A DNA stretch of 19,225 bases from Triparma columacea (Eukaryota; Sar; Bolidophyceae; Parmales; Triparmaceae), in contig BRYA01000102.1 of NCBI GenBank assembly GCA_030267965.1, forward strand, positions 1 through 19,225, written 5' to 3'. Each line of letters opens with the position of its first letter. Positions within the stretch are counted from its first letter, which is position 1. Below, one piece after another: positions 9,501 through 17,619 of this stretch. The position numbers and the translations under genes are program-made. The notes under the pieces are model-generated. The model saw only the letters and a program-made list of their open reading frames with translations, searched no databases and had not been told where the DNA came from.

Positions 9501-11461
9501 CGTTGCTCACGTTCGAGCTCGTCCTGAGAACCGTCTTGGTCTTGGTGGGCGTAATCGCTTCCAACCTCTCTACGATTTCGTCAAAGTGAGGACGGTCCTT
9601 TGGGTCGTCGCTCCAGCACTGCTCCATGAGGGCCCTGAGGTCCTTGTCCATGGATTCGTCGACTTGGGGTCTTTTCTTCTCATAGCGAACTTCGCCAATG
9701 ATTTGTGCGTTGTTCATGCCCTCCCAAGGGATGTTCTTCGTGGCGCACTCCCAAATGACGATGCCGAAGGAGTAAACGTCGGCCTTGGGGCCGAGTGCCT
9801 TAATTCCGTCCTTGATGACTTCAGGTGCAGCCCATCCGTAGGTCCCGATCCCGGAGCCCTTCTGCGCACTCATGGATGACGACATTGAGTTGCTCTGGCT
9901 CCCTCCGAAATCGGCCACCTTTCCAGTTCCCTCGCGATCGATGAGGACGTTGGGGCTCTTGAAGTCTCCGTGGATGACTAACTTGTTGTGGAGGTAACGA
10001 ATCCCGTAAGAGACGTCGAGGAGCATGTTGCACTGTTCGCCATGACCAAAGTCGACCTCGCCGACATGGGCTTTGTCAAGAAGGCCCCTCAGGTCGCCCC
10101 CTTCACAATACTCCATCAGGATGACGAGCTCGGCCGGGCGGGTGATTGCCCCGAGGATTTGGACTGTGTTCTGGGAGCGAAGCTGGGACGAAGGGGGAGA
10201 TTGGGAAGTCGGCGAGATGGGATTGTTGGGTCGGGTTAGATGATGTGTCGACGCGCTGCGCCTCCCCACCCTCATTCTCAAACCCCCCTAAACCCGCCTC
10301 ACCTCTCCCATCAACGCAACCTCCTTCTGGTACTCCTTCTTGGTGGACTCTAGTGCATTCAGCGGAACATCTCTCAGGGACACCTTCTTCGCGGCGACTA
10401 TCCTGCGTTCGTACGTGACACGGTAAACGGCCCCGAACGAGCCGTGTGCGAAGGGAGCATCTTCGTGCCAGGTCACGTTCCTGTCGTCGATTTCCATGGA
10501 GGAAAGCCTTTCGTCCCTTCTCTCTTGGACTGTCTTTTTGGCTCCTAAAGCGGCGATCTTTCCGTCAATTTCGTCGACCTTCCCCTCAGTCCTCATTGCT
10601 GCGCTCGCCATCTTTCCGCACTCTCTCATCATTTGCATCAGATTGTCGTCGAGCCTGCCTACGGTCTCGTGCGTGAGGGAAGCAAGGTTCTCGCCCTCGT
10701 GAGACTTCATCTCGAGGACGGCGAGGATGGAGTTCAGGGAGTTCGTCTGGTTGGCGAGCGCTGCGGATACCTCTGGGGTCCCAGCGTTGCCCATCTGTCC
10801 GACGATGCTCTTGACGAGCATGTTCGTCTCCATGGCGAGGTTGCGTTGGTCTGAGATCTCCAACTTGATCTCCTTGACCTGCGGCGGCAAGGTAGGGGGG
10901 TGGCGGGTAGAGGAGCGAAGAGTGGGAGAGGGAAGTGGTGACGAGGAGGGTTAGATGGTTAGATTAGTTGCGAGGAGCGACGCGCCACCCCCCCCCCCCC
11001 CCCTCTCTTTGTGAAAAACTCACATCCATGTTGGTGTCGACGATGACGGCACGCTGCAGGGCATCCATGCAGTCGCAGAGGGCTTGGTGACTTTCGGAGA
11101 ACTTATCATCGTAGCTCTTGGCGTTGTACATGCGCTTCATGTAACCCTTCCCACACCACTTCTTCACCACCTGACTGATCTGGACGCAGAGCAGCTTGAG
11201 CGCGTTGATCTTGGCCAAGACGTCCTCGTCAACTTTCTTCCCATCGAACTTCTTCACAATGGGATCGAGCCTCCCAATGTCCTTGGTAAGGCGGGCAAGT
11301 TTGTCGTCTGCACTTTGTAGTTTCTCAATTGTCTCTCGAATTACATTCCCAAGGGCCAAAATCTGGCCGAGGATTGGGACGCCTTCACCAACCTCAGAAG
11401 AAACCTCAAGGAGAGTCAACGCTGCTGCTGCTCCTCCCCGTGCGGCATCAATGACAGACAT
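6520..11461 (-). CDS. HeLo/MLKL-like domain, TKL kinase, EF-hand and BspA/DUF285 repeat protein (three exons)
   Basis: Exons 11461-11024, 10878-10303 and 10182-6520 join in phase 0 and encode 1558 residues. Residues 1-146 form a helical region (around P-I-L-G-Q-I-L-A-L-G-N-V-I-R-E) resembling the N-terminal bundle of MLKL, plant MLKL and HeLo proteins, which act at membranes. A helical brace (147-280) leads to a kinase of TKL type: glycine loop G-S-F-G (292-295), V-A-A-K (K310), E-V-A-L-M-G-E, V-I-H-G-D-F-K-S-P-N-V-L (D411), A-D-F-G (D429) and A-A-P-E (457-459). The catalytic loop reads HGD instead of HRD; lysine and both aspartates are kept, so activity is plausible. An EF-hand loop D-I-N-K-N-G-A-V-S-K-P-E lies at 623-634, a charged coiled coil at about 666-743, six prolines at 745-750, then DUF285/BspA-type leucine-rich repeats to the end. 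No signal peptide or membrane helix is seen, so it is probably intracellular. The kinase and repeats are certain; the HeLo-like assignment is inference. Confidence 0.85.
6559..7533 (-). repeat. Repeat module 3: 13 tandem 75-bp coding units
   Basis: Thirteen 25-residue units of the type A-F-N-S-D-L-S-T-W-N-T-S-N-C-T-N-M-x-x-M-F-x-x-C-S follow one another without gaps. The first is an E-F-N-E-D-L-S-R-W cap and the last is S-F-D-S-D-L-S-Q-W with an A-T-A-M-K end. The DNA is nearly identical over about 50 bp of each unit; differences cluster in the variable residues after the second Met/Phe pair. The gene stops just after this module at H-K-P-K-G-V-D, close to where another module header would begin. 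Confidence 0.95.
7702..8076 (-). repeat. Repeat module 2: 5 tandem 75-bp coding units
   Basis: Five 25-residue BspA/DUF285-type units lie between an E-F-N-E-D-L-S-R-W cap and an S-F-D-S-D-L-S-Q-W end. The module is preceded by a header with F-T-S-N-E-K-L-K-E-A-A-N-E-W and E-D-W-D-V-S-E-V-T-S-F. A 56-codon linker and header (7534-7701) separates it from module 3. Confidence 0.95.
8257..8781 (-). repeat. Repeat module 1: 7 tandem 75-bp coding units
   Basis: Seven 25-residue units follow the header F-K-F-T-S-N-D-Q-L-K-E-A-A-K-E-W. They run from an E-F-N-E-D-L-S-R-W-D-I cap to an S-F-D-S-D-L-S-Q-W end. A 60-codon linker and header (8077-8256) joins it to module 2. The three modules share the same order of header, cap, core units and end unit, which points to duplication of whole modules as well as of single units. 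Confidence 0.95.
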
Positions 11462-11867
11462 GAAAATCCTTGTGAGCTAACAACGTTGGATGTTGGACGG
11501 AAAGGGTGAAGATTTTAGGACTTGTGTGGGATGTTTCGGTCAATATTCCCGGAGAAGTTCGTTTCCGGTGCACGCGACTCTCACTGGCTGATGAAGTCAA
11601 GTCAGTTTGCGTGCCAGTGGGGTCAAAATAGAGTATTTACACTTGCTCGGATATTTTTGGGAGAAATTGGAGTTAGAGCCAGTTAGGGTTCTAGTTAGGG
11701 ATTATTAGATTATTAGGGTTTTTTCCAATTAAGAAGCATTCGTTGGCCTCTTACCAAGACGGACGGACCCAAACGGATGAGTCGATTTTTCCCAAAAAAG
11801 CGGATAGATATTTTATTCCATTCCCAAAAACAATGTACCCAACTAATGTTATCAAGTGTGTTGTCTC
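11462..11867. other. Intergenic space between the kinase and seven-transmembrane genes
   Basis: The kinase gene starts at 11461 and the next minus-strand gene ends at 11868. I see no coding region. Three TTAGGG words occur at 11683-11688, 11695-11700 and 11713-11718, too irregular to be a telomere. No convincing TATA box for the kinase gene was found. Confidence 0.55.
11812..11817 (-). promoter_or_regulatory. Polyadenylation signal AATAAA
   Basis: The minus strand reads AATAAA about 50 bases after the stop codon of the seven-transmembrane gene, the expected order for 3'-end formation. It was called on the hexamer and distance alone. Confidence 0.5.
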
Positions 11868-13133
11868 TCAAGGCTGCGCTCCGGAATCAGATTCACTCTC
11901 CACCTTCGTCGACTTGCCGCCGGTCTTGTTCTGCTTCAAAGGGGCAATCTTGTTGGCACGCTGCATGATTTTCATAATGTGCATCGAATAACAGATGCCG
12001 CCTTCGCAAATGAAGTGAAAGTAGAACCAGAAGATCATCGTCAAAGTGACGTTGGCAGCCTTCTGCGTACGGTCGAAAACGAAGAGGAGATAAACACTGA
12101 GAACCGTGCCAGAGATGCAGCTAATGGACATGACGTAAACCGTCTTTGTGATGGTTTTGATGAGCGTCTTTCTTGATTCGTCAGCGTTCTCGCCACCGAG
12201 TGCCTTGGTAAGCTTTGTCGCGAAGAAAAGACCTTTGAAGACAAGGAAGATGGCAGCGAAGATGAGGATGAGATCTGCCAAGGCAAGCAGCTGGGGGAAG
12301 CCGGCGTTGCCCAAAAGGTAAAGCGGCATCATGAAGATGAACAAAGCCAAAGTTGCGTAACCGACAGACTGGGGAGGGGGCGGGGGGGGGGTGGAGGAGG
12401 GGGTAGGTTAAGGGGGATAGGCAAAGAAGAGGGACGGGGGCGTCTGTAGTACAGCTGTAAGGGTAACCCCAAAATATATGCGTTACTCAAACTCGAAACC
12501 CACCTTCTCCAGTTTGGCAATTGAGTCTTTATTGCCTTTGGACATCGTCTCGGATTGAACCAGAAGCATTTTCCACACGAGCACAAGGTAGAGGACCCCA
12601 GAGAGCCACACGATCTGAGGGATCTTTACCAAGAGAGCGTCCCCAATGTTGCCAAACATTTGTGAGTTGTGATTACGCCCCGTAACCGTATTCACCACCC
12701 AGACCGTCCTCAAGAACGAGCCGGTCGTTGCAAGGAACGTCACCTTGTCCATGGGTGAGACCTTCTTCTTCTTAGCGTTTGTTTTTGGGTCAAGCATCTC
12801 GGCTCTGCGTTCCTTCAAAAAGAAAGCTCCAAGTAAAAACAACGCAAGATGTAAGGCAAGCGTGCAAGCCCACCAGATCTCGAAACTAAGCCCGAAGTCA
12901 CTCACGCACGTTTCTCCCGTATAGCCACAGAGGCATTCTCCACCGTGACTCGGGTTTGGGTTCTTGAGAAAGTAGCCGTCTTCGTTCTTTTCTTGCCACA
13001 CGCAGTTGTACTCCTCCAGTTCGTTCAGGTCAATGTGCGTCTGGTTTACTTCACACCAGAAGCATTCCTGTTTGAGAAAAGGGAGTTGTGGAGGTGCCGT
13101 ATTAGATTTAATTGGAACAAACCACGCATACAT
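11868..13133 (-). CDS. EGF-like, seven-transmembrane protein (5' end uncertain)
   Basis: Two exons are clear: 12504-11868 is split by an intron at 12369-12503 (donor GTGGGT, acceptor ccccag), joining L-E-K to S-V-G-Y-A in phase 0. Counted from an ATG at 13133 the protein has 376 residues. Residues 23-76 hold five cysteines ending in C-L-C-G-Y-T-G-E-T-C, an EGF-like signature, so this part should be extracellular. Seven hydrophobic segments follow at about 84-106, 131-150, 172-192, 212-230, 236-259, 287-308 and 317-338, then a polar tail. The family is not recognised; a receptor-like role is inferred from topology alone. The start is doubtful: the first 22 residues are not a signal peptide, and a pyrimidine-rich tract ending ctcaaacag (acceptor at 13068-13070) suggests that the true exon begins at 13067 with an unseen upstream exon supplying a signal peptide. 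Confidence 0.7.
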
Positions 13134-13221
13134 GGAGTTTTATCCCGATGGAGTCTCAGCAGGGAGGACATTTTGAGATGTTAGTAGACCGCACTCCCCC
13201 TATCTTCAAACCCCCGATAAA

Positions 13222-13583
13222 ATGGTTCAAGCAAGACGAGCGGTGAGTATGACGAGCTTAAAAGGTTTCGTGGAAACCACAAATCAAACAAAGTCGAAAG
13301 GTGGTGTCGAGGGTCAGGGTAACAAAAAAACCTTCATTCAATGACTAACAAAGGGGGGTGTTGACAGGGGCGACAGGCCAAAGCGTCTGAATTAGGCGTA
13401 GATACTTACTTCACCTCGTCCTCCAACTCCCATGGGTATTTGTGGGTTTGGAACACTGTTCAACTCTGGACAACCGGTTTACAGTTGGTTCGGAGTTGGG
13501 CAGTTTATCAAGAACTCCTCTCCGGATTCGGCCCTCCTCCTCTTCTCCCGGACCTCCTCCCTCCTCCAAAAAAAGTTTTGTGA
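13222..13583 (+). CDS. Possible small two-exon protein, 78 residues, unknown function
   Basis: A short first exon, 13222-13242 (M-V-Q-A-R-R-A, with an aaaATGG start context), is followed by a textbook intron: donor GTGAGT at 13243, branch-like TGACTAAC at 13342-13349 and acceptor GACAG at 13367. The second exon, 13368-13583, stays open in phase for 71 residues and ends in a proline-rich stretch and TGA. The TGA overlaps another GTGAGT at 13580, so the gene may be spliced further. It would be divergent from the seven-transmembrane gene. I do not recognise the protein, and the second exon is of low complexity. On the minus strand GAA-GTAAGT near 13410 is a competing donor. Confidence 0.3.
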
Positions 13584-14265
13584 GTAAAACGCCTTAGCTC
13601 CATGAAACTTCCGAGTGAAAGCATCATCCAGCAATAAGATAACAAAAATGTAGTCTGCATACGATTTAAGCATTATTATACGTATATAAAGATGAAATAT
13701 GACCCCTGAGCCAAAAGGCGCCATCGGAAACTTGCGGAAACCTTGGGATTATTTTGCATATAATGATGTTACCGTCGTTTGATTCGTTTTTATTCCTTTT
13801 ATATTACATGAATGTACTTTATATAAGATAATACACAACAAAACACACAAATATAGACATCAACAAACAACTACAAACCTCGGGCAAGACTGAGGGGAGT
13901 TGGGGCAAGTTTTGGGGACTGCTTTGGGGACTGCTTTGGGGACAGTTTGTGGTTGGGGACAGTTTGTGGGAAATATTGAGGGATAAGTCAAGGAGAATTA
14001 AATATGAAGCGATAAAAGAAGCAACTGCCCCTATCAGTTGTCTTGAAAGCAAAGCCTCCTCAACAAGACAACAACTCAACACACAAGACATCAAATCAAC
14101 ACTCAGGACGATCCTGCGAATTTAGATCCGCACCTAAAACGATCGTCGATGCTCTCACCAACTCCACCCTCTATCCCCACCCTCTATCCCCACCCTCTAT
14201 CCCCACTACCACTCTAACCCCCCTCCCCTCCCGCCCTCCCAGCCTCCCCTGCCCAAAAATCCAAG
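13584..14265. other. Intergenic DNA with short tandem repeats
   Basis: No credible gene. At 13905-13970 a tttggggactgc-type unit is repeated, ending in two copies of ttggggacagtttgtgg. At 14166-14204 the 13-bp unit accctctatcccc occurs three times exactly, 60-100 bp before the next start codon. Minus-strand open frames at 13479-13724 and 13819-14094 encode nothing recognisable and are left out. Confidence 0.6.
14166..14204. repeat. Three perfect copies of a 13-bp pyrimidine-rich unit
   Basis: The unit accctctatcccc occurs in three exact tandem copies (14166-14178, 14179-14191, 14192-14204). The array lies in the probable 5' untranslated or promoter region of the gene starting at 14266. Confidence 0.9.
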
Positions 14266-15273
14266 ATGCGTAACCAGCGTCAAGTCGCCACCCTAAACCT
14301 CCCCTCCACTTCCACCGTCCTCTCCACCCTCTCAACCTCCACAATAAAGTTCGCTAAGCGTCACCCCATCACCGTATCCTACTACCTTCTCGGTGTCCTC
14401 GTCGCTCTCCTCGCCGGTGGTACCGCTTTGACCGGAGCACAGGTCAAGGATTACAACCGACTTATGTCTACCGTTGATACTAGCCTCGAGCATGAGGTAA
14501 GCGCAGATTATGGGAGGGCTTATGGGGCTTACTACCAGTCTAAAGGTTGGTTTACTTGCGATCGTATTTGCAAGGAGAATGAGCGTCGTATGAAGGAGAA
14601 AAAATTGATCATGGAAGAGGTTAGGAGGGAGGGGAACCAAAGGGTCAGTGATGCGAAGGCTGTTGCGGGGGTCTTCAGTGAGGTTGGGGTAGGGGAAGCT
14701 AGGGATAGCTTCTGGGAGTACTTTCAGAGAGGGACTAAATTCGCGAAGAGACAAAGGTGAGGAAGGAGGGGAGGGGTGGGAGAGAAGTAGTGGCAGAGAG
14801 AAGAGATGCTATGATTTAGGAGGGGATAACATAATATACAAGCCCCCTCACCCCACCAACTCGCGTCTTCTACATCCCAACCCCCCCCCCCCCCCTCCTC
14901 TCCCCTCTCCAGCATGTGGGACGCCCTCTTCATGGGTTTCCGTAAGATGGGTCGCGACGAGTCCTGGGGTGAGTACGCCCTAAAGATGCTCCTCCAGATT
15001 CTCATGAACTTCTCCTTCGGCATGATTATGACGTTAGGCGTATTCGTATTCGGACTCTGGGGACTTATACAATCATACCAACCTAGCTTCCTTGAAGGTC
15101 TAACGTTCTTCCTCCTAGCAACGGCTGCGGGTTTCGCGACGGTCGCTACGGTACTTATTGGAATGTTCGGAACTGCGGGAGGGGCGGTTTTTGGGGTCGC
15201 CAAAATTGCGGAGGCGCAAATGAGACTGCAACAGGAGGGAGGGGGGAGGAGACGGAACTTACACTATGAATGA
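14266..15273 (+). CDS. Three-segment membrane protein of unknown function (two exons)
   Basis: Exons 14266-14756 and 14913-15273 join in phase 2 across a 156-bp intron (donor GTGAGG, acceptor ctctccag after a long C run), giving 283 residues. The N-terminus is basic and Ser/Thr-rich with no acidic residue in the first 50, which would suit an organelle-targeting presequence. Hydrophobic segments are at about 37-58, 193-217 and 225-260; the last is Gly/Ala-rich (F-G-T-A-G-G-A-V-F-G-V-A). Between the first and second lies a charged, probably helical region with two cysteines (C-D-R-I-C). The tail is Q/R-rich. I do not recognise the family. The consistent frame, clean splice sites and amphipathic pattern make it a real gene. 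Confidence 0.75.
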
Positions 15274-15460
15274 AAATAAGAAAGTGTATTAAACGGAGGG
15301 GGGGGGGGGGGAGAGGGGGGGGGGGGAGGCGTAGAGACTTAAGGCTTTATCCCTGACCTGCATTGGCTAAACGAACTTAAGTATTATTATCTAGTCCGTG
15401 ATAAAAATTATTTGGGGATTTTACGCTTGTACATACCACTCGTAGGTTAGGGTCTCTCGC

Positions 15461-15495
15461 ATTGATCTTGCTGGGGAATTCCTGCAAAGATCAAT
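15461..15495. repeat. Imperfect palindrome, about 35 bp
   Basis: attgatcttgc and gcaaagatcaat flank a short GGAATTCC-containing centre and pair with one bulged base, giving a hairpin-forming dyad. It is the first of two neighbouring inverted repeats in the spacer before the scramblase gene. Confidence 0.6.
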
Positions 15496-15515
15496 AAGAA
15501 CCCATTATAATAGCC

Positions 15516-15581
15516 ACAGGTAAAGTCCCCAGTTAGCAGTCTGAGTCAAGGACGGAGTGCGAACTTAACTGGCAAACCTGT
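15516..15581. repeat. Nested inverted repeat, candidate structured element
   Basis: Two perfect stem pairs are nested: ACAGGT (15516-15521) with ACCTGT (15576-15581), and CCAGTTA (15529-15535) with TAACTGG (15566-15572), around a 30-base loop. It lies 60-130 bp before the scramblase start. It could be a small structured RNA, a 5' leader structure or the remnant of a small inverted-repeat element; it does not fit a tRNA. The rest of 15274-15644 shows only a long G run (15296-15328). Confidence 0.5.
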
Positions 15582-15644
15582 TTCCTGAATTGATAAGCAT
15601 CCCCGCCCACAACCACTATCCCCCCGCCTCGCTCGGCTCTAACA

Positions 15645-17236
15645 ATGAATCCAGCTCAAGTCTTCCCCCACGGCGAACCCGGTCAGCTACGTCCCTCCTT
15701 CTCAAATTACCAGCAGCCACAAGGGCACCCACAGCAGCGAAACTCCATGGTAACCATGGACCCGAAAGGCGGCATGCCCGTGATGGCACCAGGAAACATG
15801 ATGGCAGCCCCCATGATGCAGCCCCCCATGTACGGCGGCATGCCTCAGCCAGGTATGCAGCCCCCCATGTACGGCGGCATGCCTCAGGAAGCTGCAATGG
15901 TCCAAACCCCACTGGGAGCGGTCAACATGGGGCAGATGATGCCAATGCAGTACGCAACACCGATTTATACTGTACCGTTAGCGAACCCCATAGCGCCGAT
16001 GTTCTACGCATTTCCCCAGGACCACCAAGCGGCGGTGAGCATGAACACCATGACCAGGAAACTCGCTAGCGTGAAAAAGGTAAAGGTGGTGCAGCAGATC
16101 ACCCTCCTCGAGGCCTGCTGCGGTTGCGAGCAGCAGAACATTTACGACATCTACGACGAAAGGGGAAATCAGATACTCCAGGCCAACGAGAAGAGTGATA
16201 CATGCACGCGTTTGTGCTGCAACCCTGTTCATAGCCTCATGGTGGAGATTAGCGACGCTGACAATAAGGACGACGTCATTGCCACGATGGAGAGGCCTGG
16301 TAAGTGGGGATTGTGGGCTTACTGGCGCGCGAGAGGGGGGGAGGGCTTTAGGGCTTTGAGTTGAGTTGAGTTGAGTTGCTCGCTGGAGCCTCGCTTAGTA
16401 AATTAACTCCCTCACCCCCCACCCTCCCCTTCCCTCCTCCCCCGATTGCCCCCCAAATAAAACTAGGTGTGGACTGCGGTTCCTGTGGTAAGCCTTGCCT
16501 ACCCTGCTTCGCTTGCATGTCCTGCTGCACAGAGGAGGCGACTCTTCACGGGGGTAGGGTGGAGGGACCTGCTGGGAACGTAAAGGCGCCAGCACCTATG
16601 GCTATGATGAGACAGGTGAGAAGATGAAGAGGGAGGAGGAAAAGAGGCAGGGGGGGGAGGGAAGGGGGCTGCTTTGTTTCAAAAACCACACACACGTTAA
16701 GCTTACAGGGTTACAATACAATTACAACATCATGGCCCACTCCCCCCCCTCCCCCCTCCCCCCAGGCTCTCGCTTGTGAGTCCCCCTTCAACCCCAAGAT
16801 AAACATAACCCCTGCCGTGCAACAAGTCGGTGGCGAGGACGTTTCCATGTCTATCACAGGCCCCTCCGTGTTCGGAGGCTGCTCTGAGCTCTGCTGTAGG
16901 AGCACTTTCCCTGTAACTAACAGTAAGGGTGAGAGAGCTGGGGTTATAACAAAGCTCCCGCCGAGGAACTTCTGCGGATGCCTAAATGAAATGGCGACAG
17001 ACTCGGACACTTACCAGATTGAGTATGACGAGGGAACTTGCCCTGAGGACAAAGCAGCGATCCTAGCGAGTGCTATACTCGCGGATTACATGTTTTTCGA
17101 GGGCGACAACGGCATGTGCAGGAGGGACCCAGTGAATCCGAGTAAAATTCAGTGCACGCTATTCATGTGCTACTGCTGCGGAGTCAGCGTGCCGTGCAAC
17201 CTGACTGCGGGAGGGGAGAACTCACCATCATCATGA
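15645..17236 (+). CDS. Phospholipid scramblase family protein (three exons)
   Basis: Exons 15645-16299, 16467-16615 and 16766-17236 join in phases 1 and 0 to give 424 residues. Scramblases of the PLSCR/LOR type bind membranes and, in animals, are linked to calcium-dependent lipid movement. Residues 1-140 are Pro/Met/Gln-rich, with M-Q-P-P-M-Y-G-G-M-P-Q repeated twice, like the proline-rich head of PLSCR proteins. From about 142 comes the scramblase core: V-V-Q-Q-I-T-L-L-E-A-C-C-G-C-E-Q-Q-N-I-Y-D-I, then T-C-T-R-L-C-C, then a cluster of nine cysteines in exon 2 (C-G-S-C-G-K-P-C-L-P-C), a likely palmitoylation site. It ends with D-K-A-A-I-L-A-S-A-I-L-A-D-Y-M-F-F-E, the family's terminal hydrophobic helix. 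Donors are GTAAGT and GTGAGA. The family is sure; scrambling activity is not, since several PLSCR proteins lack it. Confidence 0.9.
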
Positions 17237-17325
17237 TTACCATGGGTTACTATACTACTAGTACGGTTGAATGGGATGGAGGGGGGGGGAGATTTTTATG
17301 TTAGTGGAGTCTCGTTAAAATGGAA

Positions 17326-17331
17326 AATAAA
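17326..17331 (+). promoter_or_regulatory. Polyadenylation signal AATAAA
   Basis: AATAAA about 90 bases after the scramblase stop codon, in AT-rich DNA. The position fits 3'-end formation of that gene. No transcript evidence is available from sequence alone. Confidence 0.5.
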
Positions 17332-17579
17332 TGCAAAATGAAATATTACACTTAATGGAATATGAAGTGGATAAGAAATGAATACGATATGAACAAGAAA
17401 TTTACAGAGTGCGAACAAAGGCCTGATGATGATAAAATAATGAAAGCAATCCAGGGGTCCAAAGTCCAAAGAAGGGCAGGAGGCAGAGCACAGATTTTGA
17501 GGTTAGTGCACTGACACTTCTGCCTAAGTGGAGTAGCTTGAAAGGCTTTGTTGATCACTTTCACGTCGTAATTTGCCGC

Positions 17580-17585
17580 TATAAA
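17580..17585 (+). promoter_or_regulatory. TATA-like box of the ankyrin-MYND gene
   Basis: TATAAA (in gcTATAAAct) lies about 40 bases before the ATG at 17620. If it is used as a core promoter, the 5' untranslated leader would be very short, about 10-15 bases. Confidence 0.45.
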
Positions 17586-17619
17586 CTTACACTTGGGTTA
17601 GGTTCGCTAACTGCTCAAA

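Larger units (their letters stand above)
17237..17619. other. Intergenic space between scramblase and ankyrin-MYND genes
   Basis: No gene seen. It holds a candidate polyadenylation signal for the scramblase gene on the left and a TATA-like box for the ankyrin-MYND gene on the right, both listed separately. A 70-codon minus-strand open frame (17352-17564) is not supported by anything. Confidence 0.6.

Noticed and set aside
11590..11640. C/D-box snoRNA suggested by TGATGA near 11591
   Set aside because: No matching D box and terminal stem at a suitable distance.
13479..14094. Minus-strand frames at 13479-13724 (with a TATA-like tract upstream) and 13819-14094
   Set aside because: No recognisable domain; the first overlaps a better-supported plus-strand exon and the second spans short tandem repeats. 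Kept out for lack of support.
15440..15600. tRNA or spliceosomal snRNA in the hairpin-bearing spacer
   Set aside because: The stems do not fit a cloverleaf, no A/B box pair was found, and no U1, U2, U4, U5 or U6 conserved sequence was recognised.
15590..16069. 159-codon plus-strand frame overlapping the scramblase start
   Set aside because: Out of frame with the scramblase, opens on a non-ATG codon and is rich in Arg/His from the Met/Pro repeats read in another frame.
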